A stretch of DNA of 64,000 nucleotides, from assembly GCF_001905725.1 (NCBI RefSeq), contig NZ_LIWB01000013.1, positions 182,315-246,314 on the forward strand. The letters run 5' to 3'. The position numbers were made by a program, and so were the translations under genes. This stretch comes from Streptomyces sp. CB02400 (GTDB lineage: Bacteria; Actinomycetota; Actinomycetes; Streptomycetales; Streptomycetaceae). Within the stretch, counting starts at the first letter, position 1; each line of letters opens with the position of its first letter. Shown one piece after another: positions 1 through 7,623 of the stretch. The notes below the pieces were generated by a model, which ran no database searches, was not told where the DNA came from, and saw only the letters and a program-made list of their open reading frames with translations.

Positions 1-893
1 CCGGTCTCCGGATCGCGCAGGTGCTGGATCGACTGGAGCACCTCCAGCGCGCGGTCGGACTCGCCCATCGCCCAGAGGGCCAGGGCGAGTTCGGCCGACT
101 CGCCGCCCGTCACCCACGGGTTGGGCACCACACAGCGCACCCCGAGCCCGGGGACGACGAAACGGTCCCAGCCCTCCTCGATACGGGACTTGGCCTCCGC
201 GCCGGTGAGCGCGCCGCCGAGCACCGGGTAGTACCAGTCCATGGAGTAGCGGTCCTTGTCGAGGAACCGCTCCGGGTGGTGCCGGATCGCGTGCCGCAGC
301 GCGCCCGCCGCCAACTCCCAGTCCGGCTGCGGCTCTTCGCGCTGCTCGGCGACGGCCAGCGCGCAGCGCAGCGCGTGGTGGACGGAGGAGGAGCCGGTGA
401 GCAGCGCGTCCGCGGTGGGCGTGCCGTCGTCGTCGCGCCGCCAGCCGATTTGCCCGCCGGGCTGCTGCAGCCGCAGCACGAACTCCACCGCCGCGCACAC
501 CACGGGCCACATGCGGTCCAGGAACGTGTCGTCGCCGGTGGAGAGGTAGTGGTGCCACACCCCGACCGCGATGTAGGCGACGAAGTTGGTCTCCCGGCCC
601 CGGTCGGTGACGTCGAGCGGGTCGCCGTCGGCGTAGGCCGCGTACCAGGAGCCGTCCGCCAACTGGTGCCGGGCCAGCCACAGATAGGCCCGTTCGGCGG
701 CGGCGTGCTCGCCCGCCGTGTCCAGGGCCATCGCGGCCTCGACGTGGTCCCACGGGTCGAGGTGGTGCCCCCGGAACCAGGGGATCGCCCCGTCCTCCCG
801 CTGCACCGCGAGGATGCCGGCGACGGTCGCGGCGGCCTGGCCGGCCGTGAGGACCCCGGGCAGGACCAGGTGTTCGGTCCGGGGGGTCGTCAC
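1..893 (-). CDS. Prenyltransferase/squalene-oxidase-repeat (alpha-alpha toroid) protein, 3' end cut by window
   Basis: About 297 codons are visible; the C-terminus lies beyond the window edge. The GTG start overlaps the stop of the upstream methyltransferase gene as GTGA, so translation is probably coupled. The protein has no signal peptide or membrane segment. It shows helical-pair repeats with toroid-type motifs such as QREDGAIPW near the N-terminus, HQLADGSWYAAY about 50 residues later, and LQQPGGQIGWRRDD. These resemble the Q-DG-W repeats of the prenyltransferase/squalene cyclase superfamily, and also alpha/alpha-barrel glycosidases. It is third in an operon with a GT4 glycosyltransferase and a SAM methyltransferase, so a role in modifying a glycolipid or polysaccharide is plausible. 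That role is inference, and a true terpene cyclase is unlikely because no DxDD motif is seen. Confidence 0.75.
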   Translation of the reverse strand, partial: MTTPRTEHLVLPGVLTAGQAAATVAGILAVQREDGAIPWFRGHHLDPWDHVEAAMALDTAGEHAAAERAYLWLARHQLADGSWYAAYADGDPLDVTDRGRETNFVAYIAVGVWHHYLSTGDDTFLDRMWPVVCAAVEFVLRLQQPGGQIGWRRDDDGTPTADALLTGSSSVHHALRCALAVAEQREEPQPDWELAAGALRHAIRHHPERFLDKDRYSMDWYYPVLGGALTGAEAKSRIEEGWDRFVVPGLGVRCVVPNPWVTGGESAELALALWAMGESDRALEVLQSIQHLRDPET

Positions 894-1648
894 GTGGCGT
901 CCGCCTCGGCCCCGGCCCCGGCCGCGGCGCGCGGCAGGTGCGGCTTGGTCGCGTACGCCACGAAGCTCTTGCCGATCAGCGGGTTCAGCGCCTGCTCCGC
1001 GACCCGGGTGGCCAGCGGCTTCTTCATGATGTCCCAGACCAGCAGCTTGTGGTACGCCCGTACCGGCAGCGCCTTGTCGTTGTCCACGCCGAACGCGCAC
1101 TTCAGCCACCAGTACGGCGAGTGCAGCGCGTGCGCGTGATGACTGCCGTACGGCCGCAGGCCCGCCTCGCGGATCTTCGCCAGCAGTTCGTCCGCCTTGT
1201 AGATGCGGATGTGGCCGCCCTCGACCTCGTGGTAGGCGTCGGACAGCGTCCAGCACACCTTCTCCGGGCCGTAGCGCGGCACGGTGACGGCGATCCGGCC
1301 GCCGGGCCTGAGCACGCGCACCATCTCGGCGAGGACGCCCTTGTCGTCCGGGATGTGCTCCATCACCTCGGAGATGATGACGACGTCGAAGGACTCGTCG
1401 GGGAAGGGCAGGGCGAGGGCGTCGCCCTCCATGGCGGTGGCGGTGGCCCCGGCGGGTGCCTCCCCGGCCTCCTTCATCGCCGCGAACCACTTGGCGACCT
1501 CGCGGATCTCCTCGCCGTTCCGGTCCAGCGCCACGACCTGCGCGCCGCGCCGGTAGCACTCGAAGGCGTGCCGGCCGGCCCCGCAGCCGAGGTCCAGGAC
1601 GCGGTCGCCCGGGGCGAGCGGGAACCGGGAGAAGTCGACGGTCAGCAC
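890..1648 (-). CDS. Class I SAM-dependent methyltransferase
   Basis: 252 residues, starting at a GTG that lies inside the last codons of the upstream glycosyltransferase gene (7-nt overlap). The N-terminus carries the SAM-binding motif VLDLGCGAGRHAF (about residues 16-28). It is followed by an acidic residue in VVALDRNG and the motif IV-like stretch FDVVIISEVMEHI with LRPGGRIAVTVPR, the usual UbiE/COQ5-type class I fold. The substrate is unknown. The position between a GT4 glycosyltransferase and a toroid protein suggests methylation of the same glycan or glycolipid product. No signal peptide or membrane segment is present, so it should be cytoplasmic. Confidence 0.85.
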   Translation of the reverse strand: MLTVDFSRFPLAPGDRVLDLGCGAGRHAFECYRRGAQVVALDRNGEEIREVAKWFAAMKEAGEAPAGATATAMEGDALALPFPDESFDVVIISEVMEHIPDDKGVLAEMVRVLRPGGRIAVTVPRYGPEKVCWTLSDAYHEVEGGHIRIYKADELLAKIREAGLRPYGSHHAHALHSPYWWLKCAFGVDNDKALPVRAYHKLLVWDIMKKPLATRVAEQALNPLIGKSFVAYATKPHLPRAAAGAGAEADAT

Positions 1649-3198
1649 GTGGCCCTGCTTTCGCGGTCGGAGGTGTCGGCTGCGTGCACGGAGACGGCGG
1701 CGGCCGTGTCCGTGGGGGTGTCGGGACCGGCGTCCCCGGCGACCGGGACGTCGGGGCGGCCGGGGGTCGCGGGCGCGGGGTGGTCGACGGCCCCGGCCGC
1801 GGCACGGTCCGCGGGCCGGGTCCCGGCGCGGTCGACAGCCGGGGCACCGGAGCGGGCGGCGCCCGTACCCCGGCCCGCGTCCGCCATCGCCTCGCGGTAG
1901 CGGGCCACCGTGCCCTGGGCCGCACGCGCCCAGGTGAAGTGCCGCAGCACCCGCTCCCGTCCGGCCGCCCCGAGCCGGGCGCGCAGCTCCGGGTCGCCGA
2001 GCAGCCGGGTCAGCGCGGCGGCCAGCGCCCCCGCGTCGCCGGGCGGTACGGCGAGACACGTCTCCCCGTCGCGGCCGGCCACCTCGGGAATCGCCCCGCC
2101 GGTGGTGGCGACCAGCGGGGTGCCCGTGGCCATGGCCTCGGCGGCCGGCAGCGAGAACCCCTCGTACAGCGACGGCACGCACGCGACCTGCGCCGACCGC
2201 ACCAGGTCGACGAGTTCGGCGTCCGAGATGCCCTTGACGAACTCGACGGCGCCTTCGAGGCCGTACCGCTCCATGGCCTGCGCGACCGGCCCCTCCACGG
2301 GCCGCTTGCCGACCACGACGAGGTGCGCCTCGGGCTGCTCGGCCCGCACCTTCGCCAGCGCCTCGACGAGGTGGACCAGCCCCTTCAGCGGCACGTCCGC
2401 GCTGGACGTGGTCACGATCCGGCCCGGTACGACCGGCACCGACGGATCGGGCGCGAACAGGTCGGTGTCGGCGCCGATGTGGACGACGTGGATACGGTCC
2501 TGCCGTACGCCGAGATCGTCGACGATCTCCTGGCGGGAACTGCCGGAGACGGTGAGCACGGACGGCAGACGCCGCGCCACCCGCTTCTGCATCCGCGTGA
2601 AGGCGTACCAACGGCGCACCGAGTACCGCCGCTGCCAGGTCCCGGCGGCGTCCAGCTCCAGCCGCCGGTCGACGGTGATGGGGTGGTGGATGGTGGTCAC
2701 CAGGGGGGCGCCGAGGTCGCCGAGCAGGCCGTAGCCGAGGGTCTGGTTGTCGTGGACGACGTCGAAGTCGCCGCGCCGGGCGCGCAGATGACGTCGGACG
2801 CGCAGGGAGAACGTCAGCGGCTCGGGGAAGCCGCCGGTCCACATCGTGCCGACCTCGAGCGCGTCGATCCAGTCCCGGTACTCGTCGCGCTTCGGGGTGC
2901 GGAAGGGGTCCGGCTGGCGGTAGAGGTCGAGGCTGGGCAGTTCGGTGAGGGTGGGGCCGCCGCAGGCCTCGCCGCGGTCCCCGTCGTGGATCTCGTCGAG
3001 GACGGGGTACGGCTGGGCGCCGATGACCTCGACGCGGTGTCCGAGGCGGGCGAGTTCGCGGGAGAGGTGGCGTACGTAGACGCCCTGCCCGCCGCAGAAC
3101 GGGTTTCCCTTATAGGTGAGGAGTGCGATGCGGAGCGGTCGCAAGCCGTCGGATGCGGGACCCCGCGAGGGCCCGGCCTGACTGGCCTCAGCGGTCAC
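1642..3198 (-). CDS. Glycosyltransferase family 4 (GT-B fold)
   Basis: 518 residues from a GTG start, first gene of a three-gene operon. The N-terminal domain begins RIALLTYKGNPFCGGQGVYV, the Gly-rich donor loop of GT4 enzymes. The C-terminal Rossmann domain has VPSLYEGFSLPAAEAMATG, the E-x7-E motif typical of GT4. The last ~90 residues are low-complexity (Ala, Gly, Asp, Thr rich) and probably disordered. The substrate cannot be read from the sequence. It is divergent from the KstR-like TetR regulator gene across a 206-bp gap that contains a KstR-type operator, so the operon is likely repressed by that protein. Confidence 0.85.
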   Translation of the reverse strand: MTAEASQAGPSRGPASDGLRPLRIALLTYKGNPFCGGQGVYVRHLSRELARLGHRVEVIGAQPYPVLDEIHDGDRGEACGGPTLTELPSLDLYRQPDPFRTPKRDEYRDWIDALEVGTMWTGGFPEPLTFSLRVRRHLRARRGDFDVVHDNQTLGYGLLGDLGAPLVTTIHHPITVDRRLELDAAGTWQRRYSVRRWYAFTRMQKRVARRLPSVLTVSGSSRQEIVDDLGVRQDRIHVVHIGADTDLFAPDPSVPVVPGRIVTTSSADVPLKGLVHLVEALAKVRAEQPEAHLVVVGKRPVEGPVAQAMERYGLEGAVEFVKGISDAELVDLVRSAQVACVPSLYEGFSLPAAEAMATGTPLVATTGGAIPEVAGRDGETCLAVPPGDAGALAAALTRLLGDPELRARLGAAGRERVLRHFTWARAAQGTVARYREAMADAGRGTGAARSGAPAVDRAGTRPADRAAAGAVDHPAPATPGRPDVPVAGDAGPDTPTDTAAAVSVHAADTSDRESRATC

Positions 3199-3252
3199 TC
3201 TGGGCCCCCTTCTCCCTGCACTGTCCCGCGAGATTACGCCGGGACGCTAATC

Positions 3253-3266
3253 TAGAACAAGTTTCA
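3253..3266. promoter_or_regulatory. Candidate KstR-type operator
   Basis: The 14-mer TAGAACAAGTTTCA matches the KstR consensus TnnAACnnGTTnnA at every fixed position. It lies in the gap between the divergent GT4 operon and the TetR gene whose helix-turn-helix resembles KstR. Binding by that neighbour is inference. Confidence 0.55.
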
Positions 3267-3292
3267 GAGTTGATCGTTCGGAGGATCTGAAT

Positions 3293-3306
3293 CTACCGGC
3301 AGGTAG
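3293..3306. promoter_or_regulatory. Inverted repeat CTACC-GGCA-GGTAG upstream of the TetR gene
   Basis: A perfect 5-bp inverted repeat with a 4-nt spacer, 27 bp downstream of the KstR-like site. It could be a second operator or an untranslated-region hairpin. Nothing further can be assigned. Confidence 0.3.
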
Positions 3307-3404
3307 GGGTACTGGGAGCAGTGGATCAGGTGATTCACGCCACGACGGACGGCATGCCATGCTGTCTGATCATCCACCCTCACCGACTGTCACGGACGGG
3401 ACCC

Positions 3405-4094
3405 ATGCCTACGGAAGCCAACAGGGACAAGGCGGCCAGGGCAGCCACAACGGACAAGGCGGGCAAGGCGGCGGCGACGGGAGCCGGCACCGCGCGGCCC
3501 GCCCCGGCCTCACCGCTCACCGAACGCCAGGAGGCGCGTCGGCGCCGCATCCTGCGGGCGTGCGCGCAACTGGCCGGCCGGGGCGGCTTCGACGCGGTGC
3601 AGATGCGTGAGGTCGCGGAGTCCTCGCAGGTGGCGCTCGGCACGCTGTACCGCTACTTCCCGTCCAAGATCCATCTCCTGGTCGCGACCATGCAGGACCA
3701 GCTCGAGACCCTGCACGGCACGCTGCGGAAGAAGCCGCCGGCCGGCGACACCCCGGCCGAGCGGGTCGCGGAGACCCTGATGCGGGCCTTCCGCGCGCTC
3801 CAGCGGGAGCCGCACCTGGCCGACGCGATGGTGCGCGCCCTGACGTTCGCGGACCGCAGCGTGAGCCCGGAGGTCGACCAGGTCTCCCGGCAGACCACGA
3901 TGATCATCCTGGACGCCATGGAGCTCACCGATCCCACGCCCGAGCAGCTCTCGGCCGTCCGGGTCATCGAGCACACCTGGCACTCGACCCTGATCACCTG
4001 GCTCTCGGGGCGCGCCTCCATCGCCCAGGTCAAGATCGACATAGAGACGGTGTGCCGCCTGATGGATCTGACGGCCGCTGACGGCCATCGGTGA
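3405..4094 (+). CDS. KstR-like TetR family transcriptional regulator
   Basis: 229 residues. The ATG at 3405 is preferred because it follows a GGACGGG ribosome site; an in-frame upstream ATG at 3321 would add 28 untypical residues. After a ~45-residue disordered lead comes a TetR helix-turn-helix with QMREVAESSQVALGTLYRYF and PSKIHLLVATM, wording characteristic of the KstR branch (regulators of sterol/lipid catabolism in mycolata). The C-terminal half is the ligand and dimer domain. Streptomyces KstR-like proteins need not regulate cholesterol genes. Here the divergent operon is a glycosyltransferase/methyltransferase set, so control of a lipid- or glycolipid-related function is inferred. Confidence 0.85.
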   Translation: MPTEANRDKAARAATTDKAGKAAATGAGTARPAPASPLTERQEARRRRILRACAQLAGRGGFDAVQMREVAESSQVALGTLYRYFPSKIHLLVATMQDQLETLHGTLRKKPPAGDTPAERVAETLMRAFRALQREPHLADAMVRALTFADRSVSPEVDQVSRQTTMIILDAMELTDPTPEQLSAVRVIEHTWHSTLITWLSGRASIAQVKIDIETVCRLMDLTAADGHR

Positions 4095-4204
4095 TCACCG
4101 GTGAGACCTTCGAAGCCTTTCCGGGGTGCGCGGGTGCGCTGCGCGTCCCACGGTTGACGTGACCCTGCTCATCGAAGCCACCCCTGGCCCCTTCCCCGCA
4201 GGCG

Positions 4205-4330
4205 GGTAGAGTGTCGGCGTCGTCATCACACCGTACGGGGGGAAGCCGGTGCAATTCCGGCGCTGACCCGCAACCGTGAACCGTCCGCCAGGGCGGTGAG
4301 CCGGACTGCCCCGCACGGTTCGTGACCGGC
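4205..4330 (+). ncRNA. Cobalamin riboswitch
   Basis: The stretch AAGCCGGTGCAATTCCGGCG, followed directly by CTGACCCGCAACCGTGA, is the conserved B12-box core of the cobalamin aptamer (RF00174 type). It sits ~110 nt upstream of the first gene of the ECF operon on the same strand. The outer stem boundaries are approximate. Immediately downstream, at 4335-4358, is a perfect palindromic hairpin that may be part of the expression platform. Confidence 0.9.
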
Positions 4331-4334
4331 TCAC

Positions 4335-4358
4335 GTGCCCGGCGGATCCGCCGGGCAC
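4335..4358 (+). terminator. Perfect palindromic hairpin, possible riboswitch expression platform
   Basis: 24 nt of perfect dyad (10-bp stem GTGCCCGGCG with a GATC loop) just after the B12 aptamer. There is no U-tract, as is common in high-GC actinobacteria. It could terminate transcription or mask the downstream leader; the mechanism is not resolved by sequence. Confidence 0.5.
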
Positions 4359-4443
4359 CGGCACCGTCGAGGTATACGGAGCCGAGCCGCCGGGGTGTCC
4401 CGCGCTGCCCGGTTCCCCGCAGGGAAGAAGGCACCCGCCGATC

Positions 4444-5661
4444 ATGAATGTTCGCCGCAGCGCAGCGGTCCTGGCCGCCGTCGCCGTGATCGGCGCCGCC
4501 ACCCCGGCCGCCGCCGACACCTCCCCGTCCCCGTCGCCGTCCCAGGCGCTCCCCTCCGCCCTGTACGGCGACAGCGACCCGCAGTACGACGGCGTCTGGC
4601 GCCAGTCGCTCGCCCTGCTCGCCCAGCACACGGTGGGCGTCGAGCCGTCGAAGGCGGCCGTCGACTGGCTCACCGGGCAGCAGTGCGCCGACGGCTCCTT
4701 CGCCCCGTACCGCGCCGACACCGCCGCGGCGTGCGACGCGAAGACGATGGTCGACACCAACCAGACCGCCGCCGCCGTCCAGGCCCTCGCCGCGCTCGGC
4801 GGCCACGACGACGTCACGGAGAAGGCCGTCGGCTGGCTGAAGTCCGCGCAGAACAAGGACGGCGGCTGGGGCTACGTGGCGGGTGGCGCCAGCGACACCA
4901 ACTCCACCTCCGTCGTCATCGGCGCGCTCGCGGCCGCCGGTGAGAAGCCTGCCGAGGTGAAGAAGGACGGCAAGTCCCCCTACGACGCCCTGCTGAGGCT
5001 GGCGCTGCCCTGCGAGGGTGACGGCGCGGGCGCGTTCGCCTTCCAGCCGGACAAGAAGGGCGAGCTGGTCGCCAACGCGGACGCGACGGCGGCGGGGGTC
5101 ATCGGCTCGCTCGGTGCGGGCCTGGTCGTCGAACCCGGCAAGGACGGCACCGAGGAAGCGGCGTGCGAGAAGGCCGACGGCCCCGAGCAGGCCGCCGCCA
5201 ACGGTGCCGCCTACCTCACCGGCGCACTCGCCGAGAACGGCCACCTCACCTCAGCCCTCGCCGGCGCCGAGGACCAGCCCGACTACGGCAACACCGCCGA
5301 CGCGGTGGTCGCGCTCGCCGCGCAGGGCGCCGGCGAGCAGGCCGACAAGTCCCTGTCCTGGCTGGAGAAGAACGCCGCCGACTGGGCGGCACAGAGCGGC
5401 CCCGCCGCCTACGCCCAGCTCATCTTCGCCGCCCACGCGACCGGCGCCGACCCGCGCGACTTCGGCGGCACGGACCTGGTGAAGCAACTGGGCGCGACCG
5501 GCCCGGCCGCCGAGAAGACCCTGGTGGCCAAGTCCGACGAGAGGAAGGACGAGGAGTCCGAGTCCGGCTTCGGCGTCTGGTGGATCATCGGCATCTGCCT
5601 GGTCGCCGGCATCGGCATCGGCTTCCTGATCAGCGGCCGTACGAAGCGGCAGCAGCCGTGA
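4444..5661 (+). CDS. Exported, C-terminally anchored prenyltransferase/alpha-alpha-toroid repeat protein under B12 control
   Basis: 405 residues. A signal peptide (residues 1-24, ending AAADT) is followed by toroid-type repeats: QQCADGSF, AQNKDGGWGY with DTNSTSVVIGAL, and YGNTADAVVALAAQG. A highly charged stretch (DERKDEESES) then leads to a C-terminal membrane helix (VWWIIGICLVAGIGIGFLI) and a basic tail. The predicted topology is an extracytoplasmic toroid tethered to the membrane. The same fold class forms the alpha domain of animal intrinsic factor and transcobalamin. As it is the first gene after a cobalamin riboswitch and precedes an ECF importer, a corrinoid-capture role is a reasonable inference rather than an established function. 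The stop overlaps the next start (GTGA). Confidence 0.85.
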   Translation: MNVRRSAAVLAAVAVIGAATPAAADTSPSPSPSQALPSALYGDSDPQYDGVWRQSLALLAQHTVGVEPSKAAVDWLTGQQCADGSFAPYRADTAAACDAKTMVDTNQTAAAVQALAALGGHDDVTEKAVGWLKSAQNKDGGWGYVAGGASDTNSTSVVIGALAAAGEKPAEVKKDGKSPYDALLRLALPCEGDGAGAFAFQPDKKGELVANADATAAGVIGSLGAGLVVEPGKDGTEEAACEKADGPEQAAANGAAYLTGALAENGHLTSALAGAEDQPDYGNTADAVVALAAQGAGEQADKSLSWLEKNAADWAAQSGPAAYAQLIFAAHATGADPRDFGGTDLVKQLGATGPAAEKTLVAKSDERKDEESESGFGVWWIIGICLVAGIGIGFLISGRTKRQQP

Positions 5662-6296
5662 TCCGCCGGGCCGCCGTACTGTTCCTGGCCGCGCTCCTGC
5701 CCCTGCTGGCGGGAGCGGGCCAGGCGGGGGCCGCCGGCTACCGCTACTGGTCGTTCTGGGAACAGGACGGCACGGCATGGGCGTACGCCAACCAGGGCCC
5801 GTCCCTCGCCCGCCCCGCCGACGGCGACGTCCACGGCTTCCGCTTCTCCGTCAGCGAGAACTCCGCCGACGCGACGAAGCCGCGCGGCACCGCCGACTTC
5901 GACACCATCTGCGCGAAGACCCCGGCGGCCGACGGCAGGAAACGCGTGGCCCTGGTCATCGACTTCGGCACCCCCGCCGACGCCCCGTCCGGCGAAACCC
6001 CGCCGGCCGGCCGCACGGCCTGCGCCCAGGTCCCCGAGGACGCCACCACGGCCGAGGCCCTGGCCTCGGTGGCCAAACCCCTCCGCTACGACACCAACGC
6101 ACTGCTCTGCGCGATAGCGGGCTACCCGAAGAAGGGCTGCGGAGAACAGGTCTCGGCGGAAAAGGCCCCCGCTCCCACAGAGGAAAAGCCCGAGCCGGAC
6201 GACTCGGGCGGCCCGTCAGTGGGCCTGATAGCCGGAATCGCCGCGGTAGCCCTCCTCGGAGCAGCAGCCATCTGGCAGGCCCGCCGCCGTGGCTAG
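5658..6296 (+). CDS. SCO2322-family membrane-anchored extracytoplasmic protein
   Basis: 212 residues from a GTG that overlaps the preceding stop. A signal peptide (ends QAGAAG) precedes an aromatic-rich domain opening YRYWSFWEQDGTAWAYANQG and containing HGFRFSVS. A Pro/Glu-rich linker and one C-terminal helix (GLIAGIAAVALLGAAAIW) with a basic tail follow. The wording matches the SCO2322 family, which has no assigned function. Four cysteines (CAK, CAQ, CAI, CGEQ) may form disulfides outside the cell. It sits between the toroid surface protein and the ECF T component, so it probably acts with them in substrate capture. Confidence 0.85.
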   Translation: MIRRAAVLFLAALLPLLAGAGQAGAAGYRYWSFWEQDGTAWAYANQGPSLARPADGDVHGFRFSVSENSADATKPRGTADFDTICAKTPAADGRKRVALVIDFGTPADAPSGETPPAGRTACAQVPEDATTAEALASVAKPLRYDTNALLCAIAGYPKKGCGEQVSAEKAPAPTEEKPEPDDSGGPSVGLIAGIAAVALLGAAAIWQARRRG

Positions 6297-7623
6297 CTTC
6301 CGCAGCTGCGGGCACGCCTGCTCGCCCGACTGCGGGCAATCGTGCCTCCCCCAGAGCCCGAAAGGGCCTGGGAGGTACCCCCAGGGCGGCACGGGTGGGC
6401 GATGGGGGTCCCCCCGCTCATGGGGGTCCCCCCGCCCGAGCGCAGCCGAGGGTGGGGGAGAAGCCGAGAGTGGGGGAGGCACCCCGCAAACGCCGGGCCG
6501 CGCAACACCCCCCGCCCAGCCACAGCACCGGCACTCCCAACTCCACCCCGGCGCCTGGTGGCTCTGGTCCCTGGCCCTCGGCACAGCCGCCACCCGCACC
6601 ACCAACCCCCTCCTCCTCACCCTCCTCATCACCGTCTCCGCCTACGTCGTGGCGACCCGCCGCCCCCACACCCCCTGGTCCCGCTCCTACGGCGCCTTCC
6701 TCAAACTCGCCCTGGCCGTCATCCTCATCCGCCTCACCTTCGCCGTGATCCTCGGCTCCCCCATCCCCGGCACGCACACCCTCATCCACCTCCCCGAAGT
6801 CCCCCTCCCCCACTGGGCCCAGGGCATCCGCCTCGGCGGCAAGGTCACCGCCGAAGCCCTCACCTTCGCCCTGTACGACGCCCTCCGCCTCGCCACCCTC
6901 CTCATCTGCGTAGGCGCCGCGAACGCCCTCGCCAACCCCTCCCGCCTCCTCAAATCGCTCCCCGGCGCCCTGTACGAACTCGGCGTGGCCGTCGTCGTGG
7001 CCCTCACCTTCGCGCCCCACCTGATCGCCGACGTCCAGCGCCTGCGCGCCGCCCGCCGGCTGCGGGGCCGGCACGACAAGGGCATACGCGGCCTGCTCCA
7101 GGTCGGACTCCCGGTCCTGGAGGGCGCGTTGGAGCGCTCGGTCGCCCTCGCCGCCGCGATGGACGCCCGCGGATACGGCCGTACCGCCCAGGTACCTCCC
7201 GCCGTCCGCCGTACCACCGCCGCCCTCACCCTCGGCGGTCTGCTCGGCGTCTGCGCCGGAACGTACGGACTGCTCACCGCCGAGGGCGGCACCTACGGCC
7301 TGCCCGTCCTCCTCGCCGGTGTCGCCGCCGCCCTCGCGGGCCTGTGGCTCGGCGGCCGGCGCACCCTGCGCACCCGCTACCGCCCGGACCCCTGGGACAT
7401 CCGCGCCTGGCTGGTCACGGCGTCCGGAGTCGCCGTGGCCGCCCTCCTCACCCTCGCCGCCTCCCGCGACCCGGCGGCCCTGCACCCCGGCGTGGTCCCG
7501 CTCGTCGCGCCCACGCTCCCCCTGTGGCCGGCGGCGGCCGTCCTGATCGGCCTGCTCCCCGCCTTCATCACCCCCGCCCCCGAGCCCAAGCGCACGGACA
7601 CCCGCAAGGAGCCGACGACGTGA
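6289..7623 (+). CDS. ECF transporter T component (CbiQ/EcfT family) with repeat-derived N-terminus
   Basis: 444 residues from a GTG overlapping the previous gene by 8 nt. Residues ~1-80 are encoded by a dispersed GC-rich repeat and look nothing like a transporter. The membrane domain starts near HPGAWWLWSLALG and includes the T-component coupling region RAARRLRG and the second Ala-Arg-Gly type motif AAAMDARGYGR, which dock onto the ATPases. About six membrane helices follow. EcfT couples ATP hydrolysis to the S component. Its stop overlaps the next start (GTGA). Translation might instead begin after the repeat, but no good start with a ribosome site is seen there. Confidence 0.88.
   Translation: MASFRSCGHACSPDCGQSCLPQSPKGPGRYPQGGTGGRWGSPRSWGSPRPSAAEGGGEAESGGGTPQTPGRATPPAQPQHRHSQLHPGAWWLWSLALGTAATRTTNPLLLTLLITVSAYVVATRRPHTPWSRSYGAFLKLALAVILIRLTFAVILGSPIPGTHTLIHLPEVPLPHWAQGIRLGGKVTAEALTFALYDALRLATLLICVGAANALANPSRLLKSLPGALYELGVAVVVALTFAPHLIADVQRLRAARRLRGRHDKGIRGLLQVGLPVLEGALERSVALAAAMDARGYGRTAQVPPAVRRTTAALTLGGLLGVCAGTYGLLTAEGGTYGLPVLLAGVAAALAGLWLGGRRTLRTRYRPDPWDIRAWLVTASGVAVAALLTLAASRDPAALHPGVVPLVAPTLPLWPAAAVLIGLLPAFITPAPEPKRTDTRKEPTT
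6303..6524 (+). repeat. Dispersed GC-rich repeat, copy A, inside the EcfT gene 5' end
   Basis: It contains CAGCTGCGGGCA, then a hairpin with arms at 6342-6354 and 6368-6378, GGCGGCACGGGTGGGCG, and two copies of ATGGGGGTCCCCCCGC 18 nt apart. It ends in CGCAAACGCCGGGCCGCGCA. Related copies lie at 52320-52424 and 57480-57550 (inverted), and its 3' part recurs at 30121-30155. The insert is in frame with the transporter gene. Confidence 0.75.

Noticed and set aside
938..3255. Long open frames on the plus strand opposite the GT4 operon
   Set aside because: They are antisense shadows with Arg/Pro-rich translations and no conserved motifs, as expected in high-GC coding DNA.
3321..3404. Longer N-terminus of the KstR-like protein
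   Set aside because: No homology or ribosome site supports the ATG at 3321; the ATG at 3405 is better placed.
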